Assembly (NCBI RefSeq): GCF_000716595.1
Contig: NZ_JNXC01000017.1
Location: 76,020-140,019 of the forward strand
Source: Saccharothrix sp. NRRL B-16314
GTDB lineage: Bacteria; Actinomycetota; Actinomycetes; Mycobacteriales; Pseudonocardiaceae
DNA: 64,000 bases
Direction of reading: 5' to 3'
Shown here in pieces: positions 33,501 to 41,440 of the stretch. Every line of letters starts with the position of its first letter. The first letter of the stretch is position 1. The position numbers and the translations under genes are program-made. The notes beneath the pieces are model-generated. The model saw only the letters and a list, made by a program, of their open reading frames with translations, ran no database searches and had not been told where the DNA came from.

Positions 33501-33985
33501 AACAGGCAGGACGTCCCGACGAGGCTCTCGCCGCCCTGGAACCCCTGTTGACACCGATCCCCGGGCACATGGTGCTGCGACACCAGTGGCTGCCCGACGT
33601 GGCGCGACTGGCCCTCCGGACCGGACGACCCGACGTGGCCGAGCGGGCACTGGCCGGGTGCGTCGAGGAAGCCGCGGCGGAACGCATCCCCGGCCGCGCG
33701 TCCGCCGCCGAGGCCCGTTGCCGCGGGCTGGTGCAGGGCGACCCGGAGCCGGTCCTCGCCGCGGTGGCGCGGTACCGGGCGGTGGGACGGCCGGTGGAGT
33801 TGGCGGAGGCGTTGGAGGACGCGGCGGTGCTGCTGGTAGCGCGGGGAGACCGCGCCGGCGGTGACACGGCGTTCCGCGAGGCGTTGGCGGGGTACGGCGG
33901 CTTGGGCGCGGTGCACGACGTGCAGCGGGCCCAGGACCGGATGCGTGGTCCCGAGGGTTCGGACGAGAGGTGGATCGCGGGATGA
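30569..33985 (+). CDS. Large SARP-type regulator: BTAD, AAA ATPase, TPR-like repeats (copy 1)
   Basis: A 1138-aa regulator. Winged helix at residues 8-100 (VTVELLGPVRAWRGGVEVDL). BTAD about 105-250 (ending YHDARRVLVEELGIEPGAAL). AAA/STAND module with P-loop GEPGIGKSALLATG (about 304) and Walker B LIIVVDDVQWVDEAG (about 398). About 550 residues of helical repeats follow. No C-terminal LuxR helix-turn-helix is seen. GTG at 30569 with GGCGGAAAC before it gives the family start; the open frame to 30218 is non-homologous. Its stop overlaps the next gene's ATG, so both are co-translated. Target unknown; the palindrome at 30238 may control it. Confidence 0.85.
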   Translation: MTSTTVPVTVELLGPVRAWRGGVEVDLGTARRRAVFALLALRAGQAVSKDELIDGVWGDSPPATAGAGLHTYVSGLRRALEPGRAKRSTGVVLTSAGSGYCLRVPVDGVDVHRFERHRERARELGDREPALALAELDQAHALWRGEALSGVPGPFAESQRSRLRELRLATAERRAELALVVGRYGDVIADLAALTREHPVREGLRALLMTALQRAGRQAEALEVYHDARRVLVEELGIEPGAALRQAHRIVLEDKADDVPAPRRVGASPTVRPALFVGRDEEADVLRAALTGLEAGRGGAVWVEGEPGIGKSALLATGLARAVEAGCRVAWAAGDEFGPRTPLRVLLDGLDVTESSADPRRAALAQELRGPADSSGDPVPMAIERLLGLVGELCAEAPLIIVVDDVQWVDEAGVLLWHRLLRVVHQWPLLLVAAGRPVPRRADVEQVRRTVVGSGGRVLELRPLSEESVTAMLTGLVGAPPGRSLRALVGLATGNPLYTKDLVDVMLREDAIHVVDGLAEAAPCADHEIPRALVSVMNRRLGFLSPATTDVLRSAALLGDEFALGDAATALGRTSSDLVAAVEEATAAGVLDDAGPKLAFRHPLIRQALYLSVPAGVRAALHRQAAGALAAAGAPVELVLAQLAAAPGAVDEWAADWLVEHAAALVRRAPDPAVGLLRAVLAESTVDAEHRERMAALLARLMFWLGRPPQAAARYVLARTRDQGRAAGMRWILAYTRYRDGQVTEAVEALRAAVEDDVTPPLWRARLEALLAVVQRDGLNDIVAADATARRALLRAEDLHDDFAAAHALQGLWQVSTVRRDHVEALERVDRALDLAVDGPDFSTLRLGLLDNKAFTLQSLDRLDEAEDVLRAARGLARSGGIGPHITTAVQDYWRGRWNRASSEADVLRDDPSSTAYGLRERGPVLLVRGVAALIAARRGRTRLAEEHLRAAAEQPSTVPADRENSDFLMIARAVLAEQAGRPDEALAALEPLLTPIPGHMVLRHQWLPDVARLALRTGRPDVAERALAGCVEEAAAERIPGRASAAEARCRGLVQGDPEPVLAAVARYRAVGRPVELAEALEDAAVLLVARGDRAGGDTAFREALAGYGGLGAVHDVQRAQDRMRGPEGSDERWIAG

Positions 33986-36900
33986 CGGGCGCGTTGCGGG
34001 TCGAGCTCCTGGGCACGGTGCGTGCCTGGTCGGGCGAGCGGGAGGTCGCCCTGGGCTCGTCGAGGCCGCGTGCGCTGTTCGCGATGCTGGCGTTGCGCTC
34101 CGGCGGCGTCGGGCGGGACGAGCTGGTCGCGGGCGTGTGGGGAACCGACGCGCCCCCGACCGCCGAGGGCAGCGTCCACACGTACGTCTCCACGCTGCGC
34201 AAGGCGCTGGAACCGGACCGGCCGCGCGGCACCGCCTCACGACTGCTGGTGTCGGCGGGCTCCGGGTATCGGCTGCTGGTGGACGGCGGCCTGGACGTGG
34301 CGAGGTTCGAGTCGTTGCGCGACCAGGCCCGGCGGCTGCTCGCGGACGGTGACCCGGAGGCGGCCCGGCGTTCGCTGGACGAGGCGTTGGAGCTGTGGCG
34401 GGGCGAGGCGCTGGCCGGGTTGACCGGCCCGTTCGCCGACGCCCAGCGGCGCAGGCTCGGCGAAGCCCGCACCACCGCGCGGGAACTCCGGGCCGAGGCG
34501 GCGCTCGCGTCCGGCGCGCACGCGGAGGTGGTGGCCGAACTGGCGGCCCTCGTCGCGGAGGAGCCGCTGCGGGAACGGGCGCGTGAGCTGCTGATGCTGG
34601 CGTTGCACCGGTCCGGGCGCAGCGCCGAGGCGCTGGAGGTCTTCCGGGACGCGCGCCGGGTGCTGGTGGCGGAACTGGAAGTCGAGCCGGGACAGCGGCT
34701 GCGCGCGGCCCACGAGCACATCCTGAGCGGCACTGATCCGGAGCCGGTGAAGCGACCGGTGTCCTTCGTGGAGCCCGCGAGCACGTTCGACGCGGACCTG
34801 GTCGGGCGGGACGTGGAGCTGGCGGCGGTCCGGCGGCTCGTCGACGACGTCACCACGGGCACAGGTCGGCTGCTGTGGGTCGAGGGTGAGATGGGCATCG
34901 GCAAGTCGGCGCTGGTGGCGGCCGTGCTGGCCCAAGCCGCCCGCGCCGGGCACCAGATCGCCCACGCGGTGGCGGACGAGCTGGGCAGCCGGTTCCCGCT
35001 GCGGCTCGCCCTGGACTGCCTGGGCGTCGACGCGCACTCGCCCGAACCCCGGCGTGCGGCGACGGCGCGGGCGTTGCGGCAGGAGCGGCCGGCCGGGTCG
35101 ATCTTCGCCGACTCCGACCCGGTGTTCGGCGCGGTCGACCGGCTGGTGGCGTTGGTGGAGCAGCTGTGCGCGGACGGGCCGCTGGTGTTCGCGCTGGACG
35201 ACCTCCAGTGGTCGGACGAGACCAGCACGCAGGTGTGGCACCGGCTGACGACCGTGGCACGTCGGCTGCCGTTGCTGCTGGTCGGGGCGGCACGACCGGT
35301 GCCGTACCGGGCCGAGGTCGCCCGGCTGCGCAGGGACGTGGAATCCGGTGGGGGCGCGGTGCTCGACCTCGCGCCGTTGGCCGACACCGAGGTGGCGGGA
35401 CTGGTCGGACGTCTGGTCGGCGCGTCACCCGGACCCGGGCTCCGTCGGATCGCCGCGCGTGCCGGAGGCAATCCGCTGTACGTGCGGGAGGTCGCCGACG
35501 CGTTGGTGCGCGAACGGGTGGTGGAGGTCGACACCGGGGTGGCCGACGTCGCCGTGCACGCGCTGGACCGGGTGCCGGTGTCGCTGGTGTCCGCGGTGAC
35601 CGGGCGGCTCGACTTCCTGTCCGACCCGACCCGCGAGGTGCTGCGGTGGTCCGCCCTGCTCGGCGGCGAGTTCGTGGTGGGCGATCTGTCGGTGGTGCTG
35701 GGGACGCCCGTGTTCGACCTGGCCGTGCGGTTGGAGGAGGCCATCGCGGCGGGCGTGCTGCGCGACGCGGGTCCGCGGATGGCGTTCCGGCACCCGCTCA
35801 TCCGGCAGGCCCTGTACGAGGGGACGCCCGCCTCTTTGCGGACGGCGCTGCACCAGCAGGCGGCTCAGGCGTTGGCGGCGTCCGGCGCGCCCGTGGACCA
35901 CGTGGCGGAGCAGCTGCTGGCGGCGGCCGGTGAGGTCGGTGCGTGGGTGGTGGACTGGCTGGTCGAACGGGCGCCCGCGCTGGTCTACCGGGCGCCGTTG
36001 GTGGCGGTGGAGTTGTTGCAGCGGTGCCTGCGGTCGTCCGTGGCGAGGGACGAGCGTGACGCGACGTTGATGGCGCACCTGAGCAGTGCGCTGTTCCGGA
36101 TCGGGCGGGACGCGGAAGCCGAGGAGCACGCGCGCCGTGCGTTGCCGCGGTTGCGTTCGCCGGACTTGATCGCGGAGGTGAGGTGGACGCTCGCGTACAT
36201 GCCTTATCGGGGTGCGCGGGCGGAGGAGGCGGTGGCGGCGTCACGGGAGGCGTTGGCCGATCCGGTGCTGTCGGACATGTGGCGGGCGCGGCTGTTGTCG
36301 TTGCTGGCCCTGGTGCAGCGGGCGGGGATCGGGGAGCTGGACGACGCCGAGGTGAGTGCGCGGGCGGCGATCGAGGCGGGGGAGCGGGCCGCGGACCCGT
36401 TCGCCATCGGTCAGGCGCTGGAAGTGCTGTGGCAGGTGGAGGCGGTGCGCCGCGACTACCCGCGTGCCGTTGCTTACCTCGATCAGGCGCTGGACGTGGT
36501 GGGGACGGATGTGAGCCTCACGGACCTGCGGCTGTTGCTGCTGGACAACCGGATCTTCACGCTGCAGTGCCTGGACCGGTTGGACGAGGCGACTTCGAGC
36601 CTGCGTGCGGCGTTCGAGCTGGCGGGACGTGGGACGCCGGTGGCGGGGCTGCACCTGGCTGCCGCGGTGCACCAGTTCTGGCTGGGCGGGTGGGACGAGG
36701 CGGTGGCCGGGCTGGAGGCCGTGGTCGGTGATCCGGAGTTCACCGGCTTCGGGCTGCGGGAGGGCGGCCCGGTGCTGCTGCAGGGCGTGGCCGCGCTGAT
36801 CGCGGCGCACCGGGACGACGGGGTCGCGCTCGCCGCCCACCTGGAAACCGGCCTCACGCTGCCGCTGGTGACGGAGGCGTACCGGGAGAACTGCGATTTC

Positions 36901-37386
36901 CTGGTGGCGGCGCAGGCGATGGCGGCGGCGCGGGAGGGTGATCACGCGGGGGCGGTGGCGGTGCTGGGCACGATCCTCGACACCCGGTACGCGGACATGA
37001 TGCTGCGGCACCAGTGGCTGCCGGAGCTGGTGCGGCAGGCGTTGGCGTGCGGTGACGTCGCCACGGCTTGGTCGGCGGTGGAGGCGTGCGAGGCGGAGGC
37101 TGCTCGGGAGACGAAGGAGGCCCGTGCGTCGGCTGCGGCGCGGCGGTGCCGGAGCGTGCTGGCGGCGGACCCGGAGGGCTTGGCCCCGGTGGTCGGGCAC
37201 TACCGGGCGGTCGGGCGGACGTTCGAGCTGGCGCAGACGCTGGAGGACCAGGCCGTGCTGTTGGCGCGACGTGGGCAGGCAACGGAAGCCAAGGGCGTCG
37301 TAGGCGAGGCAATCACCCTCTACCGAGGCTTCGGCGCCCTCTGGGACGTCCGCCGCGCCGCTGCGCGGGTCGCGGAACCAGGCTGA
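33982..37386 (+). CDS. Large SARP-type regulator (copy 2, paralogue of the preceding gene)
   Basis: A 1134-aa protein of the same architecture as copy 1, clearly homologous along its whole length. Examples are MTGALRVELLGTVRAWSGER, GEMGIGKSALVAAVL (about 301), FALDDLQWSDET (about 405) and matching repeat segments such as RVDFLS-like/GRLDFLS and FRHPLIRQALY in both. ATG at 33982 overlaps the upstream stop (ATGA). It probably acts with copy 1, perhaps as a hetero-oligomer, or replaced it after duplication. Downstream is an 800-bp repeat-rich region without genes. Confidence 0.85.
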   Translation: MTGALRVELLGTVRAWSGEREVALGSSRPRALFAMLALRSGGVGRDELVAGVWGTDAPPTAEGSVHTYVSTLRKALEPDRPRGTASRLLVSAGSGYRLLVDGGLDVARFESLRDQARRLLADGDPEAARRSLDEALELWRGEALAGLTGPFADAQRRRLGEARTTARELRAEAALASGAHAEVVAELAALVAEEPLRERARELLMLALHRSGRSAEALEVFRDARRVLVAELEVEPGQRLRAAHEHILSGTDPEPVKRPVSFVEPASTFDADLVGRDVELAAVRRLVDDVTTGTGRLLWVEGEMGIGKSALVAAVLAQAARAGHQIAHAVADELGSRFPLRLALDCLGVDAHSPEPRRAATARALRQERPAGSIFADSDPVFGAVDRLVALVEQLCADGPLVFALDDLQWSDETSTQVWHRLTTVARRLPLLLVGAARPVPYRAEVARLRRDVESGGGAVLDLAPLADTEVAGLVGRLVGASPGPGLRRIAARAGGNPLYVREVADALVRERVVEVDTGVADVAVHALDRVPVSLVSAVTGRLDFLSDPTREVLRWSALLGGEFVVGDLSVVLGTPVFDLAVRLEEAIAAGVLRDAGPRMAFRHPLIRQALYEGTPASLRTALHQQAAQALAASGAPVDHVAEQLLAAAGEVGAWVVDWLVERAPALVYRAPLVAVELLQRCLRSSVARDERDATLMAHLSSALFRIGRDAEAEEHARRALPRLRSPDLIAEVRWTLAYMPYRGARAEEAVAASREALADPVLSDMWRARLLSLLALVQRAGIGELDDAEVSARAAIEAGERAADPFAIGQALEVLWQVEAVRRDYPRAVAYLDQALDVVGTDVSLTDLRLLLLDNRIFTLQCLDRLDEATSSLRAAFELAGRGTPVAGLHLAAAVHQFWLGGWDEAVAGLEAVVGDPEFTGFGLREGGPVLLQGVAALIAAHRDDGVALAAHLETGLTLPLVTEAYRENCDFLVAAQAMAAAREGDHAGAVAVLGTILDTRYADMMLRHQWLPELVRQALACGDVATAWSAVEACEAEAARETKEARASAAARRCRSVLAADPEGLAPVVGHYRAVGRTFELAQTLEDQAVLLARRGQATEAKGVVGEAITLYRGFGALWDVRRAAARVAEPG

Positions 37387-38192
37387 TCGCCCGCCGGTGT
37401 CTGTCGCGCGGGTGTCCGTCGCGCGGGTCACGGTGGGGCGGTAAGCCGGCGACCGACTCGAGCTGTGCGTGTCGCGGGTGCGGACTGAGCGCTTGTCGGC
37501 GTCATGCTGGTGAAGGCGTCGGGCGTGCGACCACCCCAAGCCGCACGGGTGGCCCCCAAGCCGCGCGGGTGGCAGAGCCGAGCACCCGCCGGTCTGGTGA
37601 GCGTGGTGATGGCCGTCCCTGGACCGACCCGAGCCGTGCGCGTCGCGGGTGCGGACTGGGGTCCTGCCGGTGTCGTGCGTGGCGTGCGGGTCGTGCAGTC
37701 GAGCTGGCGATCGATCCGAGCCGCGCGGGTGGTGGGAGCGGGCGGCTGGGGAGTTCGGTCCGGTTCGGGGTCCGGTTCGGGTTGGGTGTGTGGTTCGTTC
37801 CGGGTTCGGTGGGTGGTGCATTCCAGCGCTGTGGGATGGGGATGGTCGGGGGGCCGTGGTGCCGTACCTTCTTCTTTCTGGCAACACATTCGGCGTTTCC
37901 ATTCATCCCCGGTGCTGGCGCCACTTTCGGGTGATCTCAGTGGTGCGGTGCCGGACGGTCGGCGGTGCCGGACGGTCGGTGGTGCCCAAGGGTCGGTGGT
38001 GCCCAAGGGGCGGTGGTGCCGGACGGTCGGTGGTGTTGAAGGTCGGTGGCGGCCGATGGTCGGTGGTGGCCGATGGCCGATGGCCGATGGCCGATGGCCG
38101 GTGGCCGGTGGCCCGGTGACCGGTGTCGGTGGTCGGTGGCCCCGTGACTGGCGACCAGTGTCGGTGGTCGGTGGCTCGGTGCCGGCGAGCGG
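37387..38192. repeat. Repeat-rich gene desert
   Basis: No credible gene in about 800 bp. From 37410 to 37740, diverged copies of GAGCCGTGCGCGTCGCGGGT-type blocks recur (for example near 37456 and 37628). From about 37940 to 38200 short GGTCGGTGGTGCC and GGCCGATGGCCGAT units are stacked in tandem, strongly G-biased on the plus strand. Open frames across it are low-complexity in every phase. It separates the SARP pair from the CIS locus. Confidence 0.75.
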
Positions 38193-38393
38193 TCAGGGGT
38201 GGGGTGGTTGGTCGTCGTCGTGCGCGGGGGCGTTGATCACTCCGTCGGCGGACATCACCCACGGTGCCTCGGCGCGGGCCCGGCGGGCCGGGTGTGGCGT
38301 CCGGTCCTTGGCGCGGAGACCCCGCAGCGCCAGGTCCACCACGTGGCGCAGCGCCGCACCGTCCTTCCTGACCGCCACCTCGGGCTTGCTCAT
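38193..38393 (-). CDS. Small protein coupled to the LuxR-type regulator
   Basis: A 66-aa frame starting ATG one base after the regulator's TGA (TGAGATGAGC). Begins SKPEVAVRKDGAALRHVVDL and ends in a His/Asp/Pro-rich tail. Positively charged, no membrane segment, unknown family. Its close coupling to the LuxR gene and normal codon use suggest a real product; the tail runs into repeat DNA, so the C-terminus may have been extended by repeat growth. Confidence 0.5.
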   Translation of the reverse strand: MSKPEVAVRKDGAALRHVVDLALRGLRAKDRTPHPARRARAEAPWVMSADGVINAPAHDDDQPPHP

Positions 38394-38394
38394 C

Positions 38395-39015
38395 TCAAAT
38401 CATCCCCTTCCGGAGGGCGTAGGCCACCGCGTGCGGCCGGTTGCGCAGGTTGAGCCGGGTCGTGATCCCGTAGAACACGTTCTTGATGGTCCGCTCCGAG
38501 TACGACAACCGGCCCGCGATCTCCGCCGTGTCCAACCCGTCCGCCATCAACCGCAGCACGTCCGCCTCCCGAGCGGACAGCCGGTCGGGGCCGCCCTCCG
38601 GTGACAGCACCTGCTGCTGCAACCGCTGCACGTGCCGCAGCAGTTCCGCCACCATGTTCGGCGGCATCACGCCACCACCCGCCGCCGCCGACAGGACACT
38701 GCGCAGCACCAGCTGGTCGGTCACCGTGGCGCGCGGCAGGATCGCGACGATCCGGCACTCCACCGCCGTCAGCACGTCCGCCTCGCCGACCTCGTCGACG
38801 ATCAGCACCACCGGCGCACCCACGTGCGCGGCGGCCCGCCGCAGCCGCGACACGACCTCGGCGGTCAGCCGGTTGACCGCCACCACCACGACGTCGGGCT
38901 TCTCGTGCTGCGCGTTCTCCAACACCCGCACGTCGGACCTCGACCCGAAGTACGCGATCAGACCCGTCATGCTCAGGTGATCGGCCGCCTGGACGACGAC
39001 CCGGACTTTCTCCAC
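38395..39015 (-). CDS. LuxR-family regulator with atypical receiver domain (CIS-flanking copy 1)
   Basis: A 206-aa protein. The N-terminal about 120 residues follow a CheY-like beta/alpha pattern (VRVVVQAADHLSMTGLIAYF), but the phospho-acceptor position reads PDVVVVAVNRL with no Asp. A linker with PEGGPDRLS leads to a LuxR/GerE helix-turn-helix (AREADVLRLMADGLDTAEIA, SYSERTIKNVFYGITTRLNL). It is therefore unlikely to respond to ordinary phosphorylation. It matches the 58921-59544 regulator at the other end of the CIS locus. Expected role: control of CIS expression. Its 3' end is coupled to a 66-aa ORF. Confidence 0.82.
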   Translation of the reverse strand: MEKVRVVVQAADHLSMTGLIAYFGSRSDVRVLENAQHEKPDVVVVAVNRLTAEVVSRLRRAAAHVGAPVVLIVDEVGEADVLTAVECRIVAILPRATVTDQLVLRSVLSAAAGGGVMPPNMVAELLRHVQRLQQQVLSPEGGPDRLSAREADVLRLMADGLDTAEIAGRLSYSERTIKNVFYGITTRLNLRNRPHAVAYALRKGMI

Positions 39016-39093
39016 CGCTGCCTCCCACGGTCTCGGTTTGCAACACCGAGTCTGTGATCTGCGGCTTCACGCGGTCTCAAAGGCGTCTACAAG

Positions 39094-39127
39094 GATTCTT
39101 CACGCCCGCCGGCCGCCGTGAAGAATC
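39094..39127. terminator. Hairpin between epimerase gene and LuxR gene
   Basis: GATTCTTCACG at 39094-39104 pairs perfectly with 39117-39127 across a 12-nt GC-rich loop. It is downstream of the epimerase stop (minus strand) and about 80 bp upstream of the LuxR start, so it can end the CIS transcript or act as an operator for the regulator. No T-run. Confidence 0.5.
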
Positions 39128-39154
39128 ATGGAGAAGGGCCGGCGCACACCGAAC

Positions 39155-40246
39155 TCAACACCGGGGACCGCTGCCGGTCAAGGGGTTGGCCGGCACGTCC
39201 GCCCACCGCGCGTGCACCGACAGCAGGATGTCCGCCAGACCGTGCACCGGCTGCCAGCCCGGGTAGTCGCGCCGGAACTTGCGGGTGTCGGTGATCCACC
39301 ACCGCACGTCGGCGAACCGCTGCTCGGGCGTGTACTCGAACGGCACCTCGCCGCCGGTCAGGTACTCGTACTGCGCGATCAGCTCCAGAATCGACGCGCT
39401 CCGCTCCCGCCCACCACCCGCGTGGTAGACCTCGCCGGGCCTCGGGTCCAGGTAGAAGTGCCAGAACATCTCCACCAGGTCCCGCGCGTCGAGCACGTCG
39501 CGCACCTGCTTGCCGCCGTGCCCGATCACCGGGAACGTCGCACCGCGCACGGCGGAGCGCACCAGGTGCGACAGGAACCCGTCCTGCTCCACGCCCGCGT
39601 GCCACGCGCCGGTCACGCTGCCGCACCGGAACACGCCGACCCGCAGCCCGGACCCGCTCGCGTACGACCGCGCGGCGAGGTCGGCGGCCAGCTTCGACAC
39701 CCCGAAGAACGTCCGGTTCGCGCCGTCCCCGCGGATCGACTCGTCGACGCCGTGCTCGTGGTACGGGTGCGAGGGCTCGATCTCCCACCTGGTCGACGTC
39801 TCCACCAACGGCAGGGAGTCGGCCGCGTCGCCGTGCACCTTCCTGGTGGACGTCAGCACGACGACCGCGTCCGGGCAGTGCGCCCGGACCGTCTCCAGCA
39901 GGTTCATCGTGCCGACGGCGTTGACGTTCAGGTCAACCAACGGCTGCTTGGCGGCCCAGTTGTCGCTGGGCTGCCCGGCCGTGTGAACGACCAGCTTGAC
40001 GTCCGTGCCGTACTCGCCGAACACGCTGGTGAGCGCGTCGAGGTCACGCACGTCCGCCCGGTAATGCAGGTAGTTCGGGATGCGCTCGACGTCCGCCAGG
40101 CTGTCCGCGACCGAACCGGCCACGCCGAAGAAGTTCCGCCGCATCCCGTTGTCCACCCCCACGACGAGGTCGAACCTCGCCGCGAACGCCCGCACCGCCT
40201 CACCACCCACCAGGCCCGCCGAGCCGGTGACGACTACCACGTCCAT
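39155..40246 (-). CDS. NAD-dependent epimerase/dehydratase (CDP-paratose 2-epimerase-like SDR)
   Basis: A 363-aa extended SDR. Nucleotide motif VVTGSAGLVGGEAV at residue about 5, then VGVDNGMRRNFFG, VVHTAGQPSDNWA and LNVNAVGTMNLLE. The active-site block reads RTFFGVSKLAADL, so the usual catalytic Tyr of YxxxK is Phe here while Lys is kept. The upstream Ser/Thr region is STRKVHG. Relatives epimerise CDP-tyvelose/paratose or act on UDP-sugars. ATG at 40246 gives the Rossmann start; the 40270 start is possible. It lies 38 bp downstream of the last CIS gene on the same strand and may be cotranscribed. A sugar role in CIS function is not known. Confidence 0.75.
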   Translation of the reverse strand: MDVVVVTGSAGLVGGEAVRAFAARFDLVVGVDNGMRRNFFGVAGSVADSLADVERIPNYLHYRADVRDLDALTSVFGEYGTDVKLVVHTAGQPSDNWAAKQPLVDLNVNAVGTMNLLETVRAHCPDAVVVLTSTRKVHGDAADSLPLVETSTRWEIEPSHPYHEHGVDESIRGDGANRTFFGVSKLAADLAARSYASGSGLRVGVFRCGSVTGAWHAGVEQDGFLSHLVRSAVRGATFPVIGHGGKQVRDVLDARDLVEMFWHFYLDPRPGEVYHAGGGRERSASILELIAQYEYLTGGEVPFEYTPEQRFADVRWWITDTRKFRRDYPGWQPVHGLADILLSVHARWADVPANPLTGSGPRC

Positions 40247-40284
40247 GTACCGCTCCTGTTCAGTCCGCAATGGACACTCAAGGG

Positions 40285-41439
40285 TCAGGGCCGGCGGAAG
40301 AACTCCACCTCGCCCAACGCGATGTGCCGTCCCGGCGCCAGCCCGGCGGCGGCGCGCACGACCAGCCGGATCCGCACCACTCCGCTCACGGCGGTGTCGA
40401 CGCGTTGTGGCCCGACCCGGTCGGCGAGGGGCACCGGGATGGTGCGGTTGACGCCGTCAACCGACGTCACCACCATGTCCAGCGACGTCACCCGGGCCTG
40501 CCCCAGGAACGCCTTCTCCTCCACCCCGGCGCCCGTGTGCACCACCACCGACAGCAGCCGGAACGGGTTGGTGAAACCGAACTCCGCGGTGTCGCCCACG
40601 GCGGTCGCACCCCAGTACCGGTTCGACAGGCCGTCCACGGCGGCGGCGGCCGGGTGGCCGGGGACCTCGGCGGTGGCGGTGCTGCTGGCCGGGCCGACGG
40701 CGACCGGGGTGGACGTCTTGTCGCGGATGTCCTCGATCAGCGCCAAAGCGTTGGGGTAGAAGAGGATCGCGGCCACCAGCAGCATCGCGCACGCCACCAC
40801 CGCGGCCAGTCGGCGCAACCACCGTGACCGGTCGCCGTGCCACCGCCACCGACGCCGGGTCTGCGCGCGCTCCTTGCTCACATCGGAGGAGATCAACGGC
40901 GTGGCGCAGCGGCGGCAGAAGCGGCGTCCGGGCGGGTTCGCGACGCCGCACGCCGGGCACGGTGGCCCGATGACCACCTCGTCGTCCCCCGCGCTGGGCA
41001 GCGGCCGTCGTGCCACCGGACGACCGGGCGGCACCGGTCCCGACCGCTTCTCGGGCTCCGGCTCGGCAGGCCCCGGGAGGTCGAACCCCTGGAGGTCAAA
41101 CCCAGGGATGCCAGGTTCCGGGATGCCGAACTCCGAGATGCCGAACTCCGGGGTGCCGAACTCCGGGGCGCCGAACTCTGGGGTGCCGAACTCTGGGGTG
41201 CCGAACCCCGGCTCGGCGGGCTCCGGGATGCCAGGCTCCCAGGTGCGAGGCTCTCGGGTGCCAGGCGCTGCGGTGCGCGGCTCTGCGATGCCAGGCTTTG
41301 AGGTGCGAGGCGCTGCGGTGCCGGGCTTTGAGGTGCCAGGCTTTGGAGTGGTGGCAGCCCAGCCCAAATAGGTTCCGCAGTTGCCGCAGAAGTCGTCGGC
41401 GTCCCGCATGGGCGAGCCGCACTGCGTGCACAGGCGCAT
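40285..41439 (-). CDS. Zinc-ribbon membrane protein with C-terminal discoidin-like domain (CIS-linked)
   Basis: A 384-aa protein. First zinc ribbon CTQCGSPMRDADDFCGNCG (residues 4-22). Then a low-complexity linker of PGTxxP, EFGTP and EFGIP units. Second zinc ribbon CPACGVANPPGRRFCRRC near 160. Basic stretch and one membrane helix (LAAVVACAMLLVAAILFY, about 208-228). Last about 140 residues are beta-rich (HPAAAAVDGLSNRYWGATAV, SVDGVNRTIPVPLADR), resembling F5/8-type C carbohydrate-binding folds. The topology puts zinc ribbons inside and the binding domain outside. It follows the gpI-like baseplate gene by 1 base. Such proteins recur at actinobacterial CIS loci, role unclear. Confidence 0.75.
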   Translation of the reverse strand: MRLCTQCGSPMRDADDFCGNCGTYLGWAATTPKPGTSKPGTAAPRTSKPGIAEPRTAAPGTREPRTWEPGIPEPAEPGFGTPEFGTPEFGAPEFGTPEFGISEFGIPEPGIPGFDLQGFDLPGPAEPEPEKRSGPVPPGRPVARRPLPSAGDDEVVIGPPCPACGVANPPGRRFCRRCATPLISSDVSKERAQTRRRWRWHGDRSRWLRRLAAVVACAMLLVAAILFYPNALALIEDIRDKTSTPVAVGPASSTATAEVPGHPAAAAVDGLSNRYWGATAVGDTAEFGFTNPFRLLSVVVHTGAGVEEKAFLGQARVTSLDMVVTSVDGVNRTIPVPLADRVGPQRVDTAVSGVVRIRLVVRAAAGLAPGRHIALGEVEFFRRP

Positions 41440-41440
41440 G

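Noticed and set aside
37504..38604. 366-codon plus-strand ORF in the repeat desert
   Set aside because: Its translation is Gly/Arg/Val repeats mirroring the DNA repeats, it lacks a ribosome binding site, and it runs antisense into the LuxR gene.
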